Below, piece after piece: positions 27,881 through 37,409 of a DNA stretch of 64,000 nucleotides; position 1 is the first letter of the stretch; each line of letters opens with the position of its first letter. Under the pieces are notes generated by a model. It was not told the DNA's origin and did no database searches. It saw only the letters and a program-made list of their open reading frames with translations. Made by a program: the position numbers and the translations under genes. The stretch comes from Lentibacillus persicus (lineage in GTDB: Bacteria; Bacillota; Bacilli; Bacillales; Amphibacillaceae), in assembly GCF_900112705.1 (NCBI RefSeq), contig NZ_FOMR01000006.1, forward strand, positions 1 through 64,000, in the 5' to 3' direction.

Positions 27881-30800
27881 TCACTCATCAGTATTGATGA
27901 ATAATTTACCTTCTGCTGTTTTGCGTGTTTCATTGCCAAAATCATCGACGACTTTCACTTCAATGGCAGCGCCTTCTGCAACCACATTATTCGTGGCAGT
28001 CCAATAGCCGACATACTGGCCATCAGACATTTCCATCATCGGCAGCTCGGTTACATTATCAATTTGAGCTCTGGAATTGGTCAGCGGCATGTGGATATAG
28101 AATGTAGCGTCCTGATCAGGCTCACTTTCAAATTCAATCCGCACACTTTCCCCCGCTTCCAGATTTTTGTCTTCCGCTGGCTGCAGATTTTCGATGGTTG
28201 GCGCCTCGAAATCGACTTCAATTGTGACAGACTCTGTTGTCGCATTGTCTGCTAAATCTTCAGCTGTGACCTCGATTGTGTTTTCACCATTATCAAGAAG
28301 GATCCGTTGTGAATAAGATCCGTCATCTGCTACGTCAGCTTCACGGCCGTTTACTTCAACCGTGTCAAGGTTAGCATCTTCAACAATGCCCTCAACTGTC
28401 ACCGTTTCACGATTTGTTTTATCTCCGTCCGCCGGATTATCAATCGTAATCTCTGGGTTGGCTGTATCCAATGTAACGGTAACTGGTTCGGATTCGCCTG
28501 TTTCTGCGCCATCCATTAGAGATACTGCTTTCAATTCATTTGCTCCCTCAGTCAATTCGACCGGAATTTCAAATTCTCCGTTATCACCGACTTCAGCAGT
28601 ACCGGCTTCTTCTCCATTATTCAACAATTGAATTGTTGTTGTTGGAGAAGCAGTACCTTGAACCGTTATTTCTTGTTCGTTCGTAATGTCCTCTTCTGCC
28701 GGTGTTGTGATAACAGGTGCTTCCACTTCAAAGCTGACACGTGAACGGATCATATAGTTACCTTCAACAGCCGGGGATGGTGACCAAGTGCCTCCAACCG
28801 ACTGGTAACTGCGTTCAGCATTTGTACCATTTTCATCCGTTGCAAGGCCTGGAACATTCGGATTGGCTCCAGTTTGGACATAGACCATATAGAAATCACC
28901 ATCAACGGTGATGTTGTGTTCCCGCAAGTCCACAACAGTCCATTCTTCAAGATCACGTATTGCTTCTGCTTCAACAGGTCCGGCAAGCTTTTCGCCAGGC
29001 ATGCCGTCTGAGCCGTTTGCATCCCATACTTCAACTGCAAACTCAGTACCACCCGGGCTAGGCCAGTCGGTACCATGGAATTGGAACACGCCATCGGTAA
29101 CCACGGCTGAATCTTCACCCTCCGGCAAGGACATTTTTACTGCCCATTTGTTGCCGGCATCATAAAATGCACGGGCATTTTCAGCAGTGCCATCGTCATA
29201 GCCGATCTCACCGCCGGGATACGTGTAGAATGGTTCGAGCTCAACATCCTGTTCAATATCCTCATCAAGCGTCACGTCAATCTCTTTGCTGTGATAATCG
29301 GCAGCCAGCACTCGAAGTGTATACGATCCTTCATAGCCTGTAATCGAATAGTTACCATTCTCATCGGTTTCAACAGGTGTCACATTGGAATCTTCAACAA
29401 GAAGCACAGTAGCTCCTTCAATCGGTTCACCTGTTTGTTCATCGGTAATGGTACCTGTAACTGTCGATTGTGGGACTTCATCAAGCGTAAAATCCGCCTG
29501 TGCTGTCGCATCTGCTTCAAGTGTCACATTTTGTTCTTTCGATTCGAAGCCATATGACTCAGCTACTAACGTAAATGTGCCGGCAGCATGCGTCATTGAA
29601 TACTCCCCGGTAGCAGGATCTGTTGTTACCGACCTGCCGCTTTCAAGCACACTTACTTCGGCACTGATCGGCAACAAATTAGGGTTCACAGCTTCATCAT
29701 CTTCGGGGATATCCTTTTCTTCAGGTAACACTGGCTGAATTTTGTCTGGGTCAACTTTTTCTTTCAATCCAGCTTTTTCGTTCGCTTTAATAACGCCCAG
29801 GCCTAGACCAACACCGTTGTGCAGCCCAGTGAACAACTGGTTTCCGCCTCTGTTATTACCTTTTCCTTTGCCATTTTTATCTTTTGAAGCCTTGCTGCTC
29901 TGAGATGTTTCAGATAAAGTCACATCATCGATATACCAGCCATCACGCGTAACGCTTCCATCAGATGTTAAGTTAAAGCCGATATAGATACGCTGACCGC
30001 TGAATTCAGATAAATCAACTTCGGCACTTTCCCAGCCATCTGACTCACCTTGAACTTGCGTCAGCTGTGTCCATTCTTCCTGATCCGTTGAAATAAACAC
30101 ATGGCCAAAATCGTAGGCATTTCCACTGTCATACATTTCCAAGTTATGCCATTGATTGAATTGCAGATATGCTTCCCCTTCTGGCATATCAATTGGAGGC
30201 ATAACAAGGGTCGCGTTCATATCACTGGCATATTCGCCATCCAGGTTGGTTGCATAAACATTTTCACCGGAAGCAGCATTACCCGGGCCGGATGTCGGTT
30301 GCCCCAGCTCCCAGCTGTTATTCTCACCAAAGGATGTCCATCCTGAAGGATTATCTTCAAAATCCTCGGAATATCCCGTCGATATTCCCGGCTTCACTTC
30401 AATATCATATTCGTCGCTTGTTACATCATTGTCACCAAAATCCCGGATAACCCACTTATATGTCACTGAATCTTCAGTAATGGCATCGCCCGGTATAGTG
30501 GCTAAATAGTTGCCTTCTTCAAAATCGCCTGATACACGATCAGCTTCAACCGTCTGCCATTGACCGTCTGCATCCTGATATTCCAGCTCTACTGCTGCAA
30601 CGCTGACGTTATCGGCAGCCTGAACGTTCAGATCAAGGTCCATGCCGGCATATGTTTCTGCCGGTGCAGTATGTTCAAATACAGGCGCTTCGTTGTCTTC
30701 ACCCTGCTTCGTCACTTGACCTTCAATCGTACCAATCCCATCCTGCAGCGCACTTACAGCATCATAGGCGTTCACCAATCCATGTCCAAACCCATTATTC

Positions 30801-32278
30801 GGTGATTCCGGATAAGTGTCGTCCGTCAATGAAATGGCTGTATCAGTCAACACCTGTTCCATTTCATCCACCGTAATACTGCTGTCAACTTGGCGCAGCA
30901 TCGCAGCAACAGCAGCCGCAGCAGGGCCGGCCATAGACGTGCCGCTCATTGCACCATAGGCGTCACCGGGGATTGAAGAACGAATACCTACCCCTGGAGC
31001 AGCTATGTCCGGTTTAATTTCATCATACGGTGATGGGCCTTCCAATGAAAAATCAGCTAGATTGTCACCGCTGTCAGTTGCCCCGGTTGCAAATGATTCC
31101 GGATAGTTAGCAGGGGCAGCAACAGATCCTGGGCCCCCCGGATTGCCAAGACCGGTGTTGCCGGCTGAAAACTCAGGGAATATTTCTGCAGCCCGCCAAT
31201 TAATCACAACATCGCGATACCATTCATCAAGGCCCGGTCCGCCGCCCCATGAGTTGTTGACAACATCCGGAGCCAAATCGGCACGTGCATTCCCTTCTGA
31301 ATCAGTCGGTGCTAAAATCCATTCAGCCGCTTCCAGAAGGTCAACATCGGTTCCCCCTGCAGCGGTAAAAGCTTTAACTGAAATAAACTCGGCACCCGGC
31401 GCGACCCCGACCTGGTTGGAGCCATCCGTTTCATGCCCAACCATTGTTCCGGTAACATGTGTGCCGTGTCCTTGATCGTCATAAGGTTCTGACTCACCCG
31501 CTGTTGCGTCAAACCAGTTAAAATCATGGTTAACTTCATCGTTTGACGCGTCATAGCCGCGATAGTTCTCCTTTAAAGCCGGATGATCCCACTGGACACC
31601 CGTATCAATACTGGCTACGACCGTTCCTGAACCATCAATGCCCATTTCCCATGTTTCGGGTGCGTTCACACGATCGACATTCCACTCGATATTAGCAACG
31701 TCGGATTCAGGTGCCTTGACATCCTTTGTCTCTGGTTTAAATAGTGTCCGATTTTCATTCGGCAAGATCTTCTCGACTTCCTCAAATCCAGCAATTTTTT
31801 CAGCTACGTCTTTCGTTGCCGTTACAGCCATACCGTTTACAATGTGGTAGGAATGAATATTTTCTGCGAATCCCTTTTCCGATTGTTTTTGCAAAAATTG
31901 TTTCACATTCCGCTGTGATTCCAGTGCGGTCGATTTGAGTTCAGAAATAACGGCTGACCGCTGAACAAATTCTGCTTTTTTGGATGTCATGTTAGCAGAC
32001 TCGGCATTTTTCCTTGCTTCTTTTGCTACTTTTTTGGAATCAGCTTTCTCTTTAAATTTAACTAAAAACGTTACTTTGTCCTGATCATTAAATTGTTTTT
32101 GTACGCGTTCATTCACTTTGTTTACAGCAATTTCCTGGGAGTTTTTAAACGCTTCATGCGGCTTATTGTTTTTTGCTGCAGATTCAGCAAGACCTGTTCC
32201 CGGTGCCATCAATGAAAAGACCATCAACATCGACGCCACCATACTAAAAGCTCTCGTTTGGCGCTTTTTTCTCGACAA
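27881..32278 (-). CDS. bpr: large secreted subtilisin-like protease, bacillopeptidase F type
   Basis: This 1465-residue secreted S8 protease has a signal peptide (about 1-31) and an I9-type propeptide (about 65-175). The catalytic domain spans about 195-515 and holds the triad Asp225 (SIDTGV), His271 (GHGTH) and Ser448 (GTSMA), with Asn342 in VVNNSWGG. An immune-inhibitor-A/MAM-like beta domain (SEDFEDNPSGW onward), two carboxypeptidase-regulatory-like repeats (GTITDEQTGEPIEGA type) and bacterial Ig-like repeats follow. The product is strongly acidic. TTG start behind GGGGAGG. The name rests on domain order resembling Bpr. Confidence 0.9.
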   Translation of the reverse strand: MSRKKRQTRAFSMVASMLMVFSLMAPGTGLAESAAKNNKPHEAFKNSQEIAVNKVNERVQKQFNDQDKVTFLVKFKEKADSKKVAKEARKNAESANMTSKKAEFVQRSAVISELKSTALESQRNVKQFLQKQSEKGFAENIHSYHIVNGMAVTATKDVAEKIAGFEEVEKILPNENRTLFKPETKDVKAPESDVANIEWNVDRVNAPETWEMGIDGSGTVVASIDTGVQWDHPALKENYRGYDASNDEVNHDFNWFDATAGESEPYDDQGHGTHVTGTMVGHETDGSNQVGVAPGAEFISVKAFTAAGGTDVDLLEAAEWILAPTDSEGNARADLAPDVVNNSWGGGPGLDEWYRDVVINWRAAEIFPEFSAGNTGLGNPGGPGSVAAPANYPESFATGATDSGDNLADFSLEGPSPYDEIKPDIAAPGVGIRSSIPGDAYGAMSGTSMAGPAAAAVAAMLRQVDSSITVDEMEQVLTDTAISLTDDTYPESPNNGFGHGLVNAYDAVSALQDGIGTIEGQVTKQGEDNEAPVFEHTAPAETYAGMDLDLNVQAADNVSVAAVELEYQDADGQWQTVEADRVSGDFEEGNYLATIPGDAITEDSVTYKWVIRDFGDNDVTSDEYDIEVKPGISTGYSEDFEDNPSGWTSFGENNSWELGQPTSGPGNAASGENVYATNLDGEYASDMNATLVMPPIDMPEGEAYLQFNQWHNLEMYDSGNAYDFGHVFISTDQEEWTQLTQVQGESDGWESAEVDLSEFSGQRIYIGFNLTSDGSVTRDGWYIDDVTLSETSQSSKASKDKNGKGKGNNRGGNQLFTGLHNGVGLGLGVIKANEKAGLKEKVDPDKIQPVLPEEKDIPEDDEAVNPNLLPISAEVSVLESGRSVTTDPATGEYSMTHAAGTFTLVAESYGFESKEQNVTLEADATAQADFTLDEVPQSTVTGTITDEQTGEPIEGATVLLVEDSNVTPVETDENGNYSITGYEGSYTLRVLAADYHSKEIDVTLDEDIEQDVELEPFYTYPGGEIGYDDGTAENARAFYDAGNKWAVKMSLPEGEDSAVVTDGVFQFHGTDWPSPGGTEFAVEVWDANGSDGMPGEKLAGPVEAEAIRDLEEWTVVDLREHNITVDGDFYMVYVQTGANPNVPGLATDENGTNAERSYQSVGGTWSPSPAVEGNYMIRSRVSFEVEAPVITTPAEEDITNEQEITVQGTASPTTTIQLLNNGEEAGTAEVGDNGEFEIPVELTEGANELKAVSLMDGAETGESEPVTVTLDTANPEITIDNPADGDKTNRETVTVEGIVEDANLDTVEVNGREADVADDGSYSQRILLDNGENTIEVTAEDLADNATTESVTIEVDFEAPTIENLQPAEDKNLEAGESVRIEFESEPDQDATFYIHMPLTNSRAQIDNVTELPMMEMSDGQYVGYWTATNNVVAEGAAIEVKVVDDFGNETRKTAEGKLFINTDE

Positions 32279-32850
32279 GCTAATTCCTCCCCTTTAAATT
32301 TTCAAACAATGGGTTTCAATCTGCCCTCCTTCCTGATTAAATTTGGCTGTTTATCCTGGATGCGTGCAATCAGTCTAAATCTATGAAGTTAATGTCACTG
32401 TAATAGATTCCGGGAGAAAAAGGTGTCGAATAACGTCGTATAATATCCGAATTTTCAGAGTTTGGTAATAAAGGACTGTTTTTTGATTACTGACTCTCGA
32501 CAAAAGTTGTATAATTTGTAACAAAAGGTTGTCATCAATCTTTTGGAAATCCCGTCATACGCGTTTTGAACCATTACAGGCACTTTTTACCTATAGATAC
32601 ATTGCATGGTAAAAGCAGGAAAAATAATTTAATAATCCCGTGTTAGAAGTTTGCAATTAACCTTTAGCTGTTATTTTGAATTGATTTCCAGTAATTGGGA
32701 CCTATTTTAAATAAGAAATGGTCTATTGAGGGAAATAAGAACTAGAAATAAGTGAGTTCATACCAGTTCTATAAGACTATTAAATTTGAGGAAAGCTGAG
32801 GCTAAAAATCCTATTCAAAGTAATCATCAGGGACATTTTACTATAAAGAA
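32279..32850. other. non-coding upstream region of the subtilase gene
   Basis: About 570 AT-rich bases without a gene. On the minus strand ATGACA (32530-32535), a 16-base spacer and TATACA (32508-32513) form a possible promoter, leaving a leader of about 230 bases before the protease start. I see no riboswitch motif or repeat here. Confidence 0.4.
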
Positions 32851-32877
32851 GCCTCAAACCCTGGCAGAATTTGAGGC
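32851..32877 (-). terminator. terminator of the M42 aminopeptidase gene
   Basis: On the minus strand GCCTCAAATTC pairs with GGTTTGAGGC, followed by TTCTTTA. Confidence 0.7.
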
Positions 32878-32897
32878 CATTCGTGATCTATTTAGTT

Positions 32898-33953
32898 TTA
32901 ATCAAGCGGGTTTAAGCTTTCGTCGCCTGTCATTTCTGCAATCATTGTTACAAGCAATTCAATTTCTTCCTCAATATCTTTCAGGCTCGCTGTTTCAACC
33001 GGTGAGTGCATGTATCGCAGCGGTAAAGAGACGAGCGACACAGGCACGCCTGCTCCGGTGAACCGCATGCGATCAGCATCAGTCCCCGTCATTCGCGGTG
33101 TCAGTTCATACTGCACTTTCATATTCAGTTTTCTTGCGGTTTTTTCAAGCAACTGATTAATCTTGAGATTTATTGGTGCACCTTTTGCAAGAACGGGGCC
33201 CCCGTCCAATTTGACATCACCATGCTTATTTTTATCAACCCCCGGATAATCGGTGGCAAATGTCACATCGCAAGCAATCGCCATCGTCGGTTTAATGCCG
33301 GCAGCTGCAAAATATGCACCACCCATGTTGGTTTCTTCATTCACAGTGCTGGCCGCATATACGCCCACATTACAACCTTTTTCTGACAACCGTTTCAAAA
33401 CCTCAGCTACAATAAACGCGCCTGTTCGATTATCAAGCCCTCGTCCTGATACCGAACGATTTTTCAGCATTTCAGGTTCGGTTTTATAAACCGCCAAATC
33501 ACCAATCTGCACGTGTCTTTCCGCTTCCTCTTTTGATTTATAACCACAGTCAATGAACAAATCCTCCAGGCCAAAATCGTTTTTCAGCCCGCCATGATGC
33601 TGTGCATTGACGCCGATAACGCCAGTGACCTTATCGCTGAAACCAAGAATGGTCACTTTCATTCCCACTGCAGCTTTCGGGTTAATGCCGCCCATTTTAT
33701 CAAAATGCAAAAAACCGTTATCATCGATGCGATTTATAACAAGCCCAATTTCATCACAATGACCTGCCAGCAGTACTTTGAACGGCGCTTCCGGGTTCAG
33801 TACACCAAATGCATTTCCGGCATTATCCGTTCTGATTTCATCAGCGAAATCTCTGACATATTCAATCCATCTTTTTTGAATTGCCATCTCGCTGCTCGAC
33901 GGCGAGGGCGTGTTCAAAAGGTCCATTAAAAAATTTGTATTCGTCTCTTCCAT
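32898..33953 (-). CDS. ytoP: M42-family glutamyl aminopeptidase (YtoP)
   Basis: This 351-residue cytoplasmic metallopeptidase of the M42/PepA-like tetrahedral aminopeptidases shows the expected two-zinc ligand positions: AGHCDEIG near residue 65, SGRGLDNRTG near 176, TVNEETNMGG near 212, ACDVTFATD near 235, and RYMHSPVE near 322. Length fits the family. An AAGGAGG ribosome binding site precedes the ATG. It probably trims peptides in the cytoplasm. It is a single-gene unit upstream of the secreted protease on the same strand. Confidence 0.93.
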   Translation of the reverse strand: MEETNTNFLMDLLNTPSPSSSEMAIQKRWIEYVRDFADEIRTDNAGNAFGVLNPEAPFKVLLAGHCDEIGLVINRIDDNGFLHFDKMGGINPKAAVGMKVTILGFSDKVTGVIGVNAQHHGGLKNDFGLEDLFIDCGYKSKEEAERHVQIGDLAVYKTEPEMLKNRSVSGRGLDNRTGAFIVAEVLKRLSEKGCNVGVYAASTVNEETNMGGAYFAAAGIKPTMAIACDVTFATDYPGVDKNKHGDVKLDGGPVLAKGAPINLKINQLLEKTARKLNMKVQYELTPRMTGTDADRMRFTGAGVPVSLVSLPLRYMHSPVETASLKDIEEEIELLVTMIAEMTGDESLNPLD

Positions 33954-34064
33954 GGCAATACCTCCTTGCTTAAAATCACCCTTTTATCATAGCAGATTTT
34001 TAATTGAAATGTATGCTTTCATAACTCGGAGGCTTATATTCAAGTGAACGTGCAAAACACTTTA

Positions 34065-34091
34065 GTTTACCGGCTGTCAGTTATTGGGTAA
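34065..34091 (+). promoter_or_regulatory. possible sigma-B promoter / inverted repeat before the thioredoxin-like gene
   Basis: GTTTAC (34065-34070), a 15-base spacer and GGGTAA (34086-34091) resemble a sigma-B promoter (GTTTAA-N12-15-GGGTAT). The same bases form a perfect inverted repeat, AGTTTACC-N15-GGTAAACT, so an operator is an alternative reading. Confidence 0.45.
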
Positions 34092-34126
34092 ACTTTAGAA
34101 AGAAAACAAAAAGGAGTGAGCGGTTT

Positions 34127-34690
34127 ATGGATTTAAACCAATGGTATGAAAAAGGGATGGATCCCGACACGTATATTGAAGCAATGGATAAAAATAAAGA
34201 AAACCTCCTACATATTTACGATAACTTTACACCGCCTGAAGATAATGAATTTATGCAAAAACTGGCTGAAAAGAATTTACGTGTAATCGTTCTGACAGAA
34301 GACTGGTGCGGCGATGCGATGCTGAATATCCCAATTTTGCTTCGGATATCGGACCAAACAAATATGCCGGTTAAACTACTTCTGCGTGATAATAATCTTG
34401 AATTAATGGATCACTATTTAACCAACGGAAAATCACGATCGATACCTATTTTTATCTTTATCGATGAATCCGGGAATGAAGTCGCAAAATGGGGACCGCG
34501 CGCTGAAAAAATCCAGCAATTTGTCGATGATTCGACTAAAAAGTTGCCGCCCAAAGATGCTGATAACTATCAGGAAAAAGCAAAAGAAATGTATTTGTTC
34601 ATGTCAAAAACGTTTCGGGACAATACAGATTTCTGGCCGGACGTATACAGCAGCATTAAAACCAGGTTAGAAAATGAGGCCAACCTTTAA
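34127..34690 (+). CDS. thioredoxin-family protein with a WCGD active site
   Basis: This 187-residue cytoplasmic protein has a central thioredoxin-like domain containing TEDWCGDA near residue 60. A single cysteine occupies the usual CxxC position, with Asp where the second cysteine would be. The cis-Pro segment SRSIPIFIFID near residue 104 supports the fold. The arrangement suggests a bacillithiol- or disulfide-related role rather than a classical dithiol thioredoxin, but this is inferred. An AAAAAGGAG ribosome binding site precedes the ATG. A possible sigma-B promoter lies upstream. Confidence 0.85.
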   Translation: MDLNQWYEKGMDPDTYIEAMDKNKENLLHIYDNFTPPEDNEFMQKLAEKNLRVIVLTEDWCGDAMLNIPILLRISDQTNMPVKLLLRDNNLELMDHYLTNGKSRSIPIFIFIDESGNEVAKWGPRAEKIQQFVDDSTKKLPPKDADNYQEKAKEMYLFMSKTFRDNTDFWPDVYSSIKTRLENEANL

Positions 34691-34776
34691 GAATAACTTC
34701 CGACCCTGCTGTGTATATTGATTTAAGCCATTTGTCCATACTAGACGTATATAATAAATGGGACAAAGGTGACAAA

Positions 34777-35775
34777 ATGAATCTCGAGACGTTCAAACAT
34801 TTCTTTTACCGTATGCCAGTAGTCGTCAGACTTATATTATCAGTCCTTGTCGTTATGATGCTATTCGGGACACTGATTCGGTTTGTGGAACCACAGCAAT
34901 TCCCGTCGATTTTCGATGGGGTATGGTGGGCGTTTGTAACCGGAGCGACTGTCGGTTATGGCGATTATGTCCCTCTCACGGTCCCCGGGAGAATTATCGG
35001 CATTTTTCTTATATTGTCCGGAGGGGGACTTTTAACATTTTTCCTTACTACATTTGCTGCAAAAACAATAAACCATGAGAGCGACTTGTCAGAGGGTAAA
35101 GTTGCATTTAAAGGTAAAAACCATATTATTGTTATTGGCTGGAATGAACGAACCAAGCAATTAGTCGACATGATCGCCGAGAAAGATTCGAATCAGGAAA
35201 TGGTTCTGGTTGACCACACACTAAGTAAACTGCAATACCGGCATTACCCGGTTCACTTTATTCATGGCGATCCAAGTGAAGATGCAGTGTTAGTCCAAGC
35301 TAATATTCAAGATGCCCAATCCGTGTTGATCAGTTCAGACGTTACTATAGAAGAACGCAAGGCTGATATTAACACGATACTTACAACGATAGCCGTTCGC
35401 GGGAATAATCAGGATATCCCGATTAATGCTGAAATTCTTACGATCAGTCAGGTGGAAAATGCAATCCGGGCAGGTGCGGATACAGTTGTTAGTTTAAATG
35501 ACTTTATGAGCACCCTTTTTTACCATGAACTCTTCCATAAACAAGATACACGACCTTTTGAAACGGTTTTAAATTTGTTAAATGATCAGCAATTCTCCCA
35601 TATTAAACTGCCGGAAGAATTAGAAGGAAGCTCTTTTAAAAAAGCAGTCCCCTTTTTTTTGGAAAATCAAGAATTATTAGTGGGTGTGATCCGCGAAAAC
35701 GATTGGCTGATGAACCCGGCAGACGTTACGCTTGAATCAGATGATACACTCATTATCCTCTCAGCCTGGCAATAA
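34777..35775 (+). CDS. potassium channel with RCK domain (YugO type)
   Basis: This 332-residue protein has two transmembrane helices flanking a pore loop with the K+ selectivity filter TVGYGD at residues 58-63. An RCK/TrkA-N domain begins near residue 114 (HIIVIGW), and a TrkA-C-like tail follows. B. subtilis YugO is a related K+ channel implicated in biofilm electrical signalling. The open frame extends to 34711, but the ATG at 34777 has AAAGGTG six bases upstream and starts just before the first helix. Its last 15 bases overlap convergent yugN. Confidence 0.93.
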   Translation: MNLETFKHFFYRMPVVVRLILSVLVVMMLFGTLIRFVEPQQFPSIFDGVWWAFVTGATVGYGDYVPLTVPGRIIGIFLILSGGGLLTFFLTTFAAKTINHESDLSEGKVAFKGKNHIIVIGWNERTKQLVDMIAEKDSNQEMVLVDHTLSKLQYRHYPVHFIHGDPSEDAVLVQANIQDAQSVLISSDVTIEERKADINTILTTIAVRGNNQDIPINAEILTISQVENAIRAGADTVVSLNDFMSTLFYHELFHKQDTRPFETVLNLLNDQQFSHIKLPEELEGSSFKKAVPFFLENQELLVGVIRENDWLMNPADVTLESDDTLIILSAWQ

Positions 35776-36153
35776 CAGCTGCTCTATTTTTTGCATAATG
35801 TGCTCGCCTGTCATTTGTAATCCCGCCAAATGGTCTGCCGAATTTAGTGATGGTTCATTTATGGTATCAGCTGTCCAGGCCGCTCCCTCTCTTTCTCTAT
35901 TATTCTTTGGAGTGTACTCAAGCAGCGGCCGGTCAACACGAACCGTAATTCCCGGGTAGTTCAATGATCCCTTGACAGCATAAAAGGGTATTTTTAACAC
36001 GTAATGAGCTCCTCTTTCCTCAATGACCAGTTGAACAAATTTGCTTGCATAATCCCAATTGACTGCCCTAACGTTCCCGCCTGGTTTTAACCTTTCTTCC
36101 AGTACAAATAATGGATAAATATTATTTTCGATGGTGGAGTTCAATTGAATCAT
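35761..36153 (-). CDS. yugN: YugN-like family protein
   Basis: This 130-residue cytoplasmic protein of the YugN-like family has no assigned function. Features include the N-terminal LNSTIENNIYPLFVLEERL and a central GSLNYPGITVRVDRP segment. It overlaps the 3' end of the K+ channel gene tail to tail. The yugO-yugN-yugI-pgi neighbourhood agrees with B. subtilis. Confidence 0.88.
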   Translation of the reverse strand: MIQLNSTIENNIYPLFVLEERLKPGGNVRAVNWDYASKFVQLVIEERGAHYVLKIPFYAVKGSLNYPGITVRVDRPLLEYTPKNNREREGAAWTADTINEPSLNSADHLAGLQMTGEHIMQKIEQLLLPG

Positions 36154-36192
36154 GGTAGGTTCTCCTTTACATGAACGATTATTATTTATTTT

Positions 36193-36221
36193 TTGCTCAG
36201 ATACGGGTTTTATGCTAAAAT
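36193..36221 (+). promoter_or_regulatory. sigma-A promoter of yugI
   Basis: TTGCTC (36193-36198), a 17-base spacer and an extended -10 TGCTAAAAT (-10 at 36216-36221) precede yugI. Confidence 0.7.
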
Positions 36222-36266
36222 ATTTTATTGTGTAAAAAGAATCGAAAAGGTATAGGAGTGTTCAGC

Positions 36267-36656
36267 ATGACAGACAAGTTTGAAACCGGGGAAATTTTAG
36301 AAGGTAAAGTAACAGGTATCCAGCCGTATGGTGCTTTTGTTGCGCTTGATGATGAAACACAAGGTTTAGTGCATATTTCTGAGGTAACTCACGGCTATGT
36401 AAAAGATATTAATGACTACTTAGCTGTAGGTGATAATGTACAAGTGAAAATCTTAAACGTGGACACCGAAAACAATAAGATTTCATTATCGATTCGCGCT
36501 ACTCAAGAGCCGCCTAAAAATCGTTCTGAAAGCAACACAAAAAATAATACGGTAAAACAGTCGGATAGTTCGAACAACGGATTTAATACACTGAAAGACA
36601 AACTTGATGAGTGGATTAAACAGTCAGAAGAACGCGAAGGAACTTTCCGCAACTAA
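36267..36656 (+). CDS. yugI: S1 RNA-binding domain protein (YugI, general stress protein 13)
   Basis: This 129-residue protein has one S1 domain at about residues 6-77 (GEILEGKVTGIQPYGAFVAL ... LVHISEV ... ISLSIR) and a hydrophilic charged tail. Homologues associate with ribosomes. The frame extends to 36228, but the ATG at 36267 has a correctly spaced AGGAG and starts at the domain boundary. It lies between yugN and pgi and ends in its own terminator. Confidence 0.92.
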   Translation: MTDKFETGEILEGKVTGIQPYGAFVALDDETQGLVHISEVTHGYVKDINDYLAVGDNVQVKILNVDTENNKISLSIRATQEPPKNRSESNTKNNTVKQSDSSNNGFNTLKDKLDEWIKQSEEREGTFRN

Positions 36657-36660
36657 TGGT

Positions 36661-36703
36661 AAAAAGCTTTTTACGTTAATCAAAACGTGGAAAGCTTTTT
36701 TTA
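36661..36703 (+). terminator. yugI terminator
   Basis: AAAAAGCTTTTTACGT pairs with ACGTGGAAAGCTTTTT with small mismatches and ends in a T-run. Confidence 0.75.
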
Positions 36704-36800
36704 TCTTTATTTCCCGGCTTCCGAAAACCTATCACAAAACTTTTTTAATGTGTAGTTGATGTAAAGTGCGACCAGTGAAAATTCTTCAGTAAGTGTTATG

Positions 36801-37260
36801 CCACCGCTCCGGAAATACACTGGGTGCTCGTCGTGTTGCAAGCAAATTCGGTGCAGCCAGCACTCCTCGCAACTCGCAGCGGATTCGGTGGATGTTTTGG
36901 CTCGTCGCTTTTCGCGGGCGGCTGGTGAGCCCCCTTCGTGCTGGCGCACTTCAGGGTCTCACCTATGCCTTTGCTCCCGCTGGAGTCGGCGTGTATTTCC
37001 TACGCTAGGCTTGTTTGCTCTTATACTAATATGGAAACAGTTAACACTTCCCAGCGCAGGCAATATACGCAGACTCTATGGGAACAGCACGTGTCCGAAG
37101 ACCCCGCAAGAAAGCGGTAAGGTTCAAAGGCTAAGAACGCCACGTCCTGTGGCAACGCCTTTGTGACCAACATCGTGTTGGCCCGAGGCCGTGCCCATGG
37201 AAAGCGAAGTATATTGCCGGAGCGGCTTTAAAGCATTCACGTGTATTTCTGGAGCGGTGG
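36801..37260. mobile_element. MITE-like element with 20-bp terminal inverted repeats carrying an RNA motif
   Basis: CCACCGCTCCGGAAATACAC (36801-36820) is repeated in inverse at 37241-37260 with one mismatch, bounding exactly 460 bases. The left half shares long blocks with the MITE-like repeats at 16918 and 40180. The right half holds a Bacillaceae-1-like RNA at 37121-37185. No transposase gene and no clear target-site duplication are seen. It fills most of the gene-free gap between yugI and pgi. Confidence 0.75.
37121..37185 (+). ncRNA. Bacillaceae-1-like RNA motif, copy A
   Basis: An outer stem, AAAGGC...GCCTTT, encloses the hairpin GCCAC-GTCCT-GTGGC. A second hairpin, CCAAC-ATCGT-GTTGG, follows. 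The first loop GTCCT matches the RUCCU loop consensus I recall for the Bacillaceae-1 RNA; the second deviates by one base. Confidence 0.6.
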
Positions 37261-37409
37261 ACTACAACCAACTCAAATTGAAAGTTAGTTCGCAGTTTAT
37301 GTTTTTTGTGTCAAAATGGAAGCGGTTGGACTATAGCAGGCTATTCTTGATTTAGCTGTTTCAATTCGGGTACAGTAATAAGAGCAAGCAATGAAGGAGG
37401 CAAGATAAG

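Noticed and set aside
32279-32850. Riboswitch in the long gap before the protease gene
   Set aside because: No conserved aptamer sequence or terminator/antiterminator pair was found on either strand.
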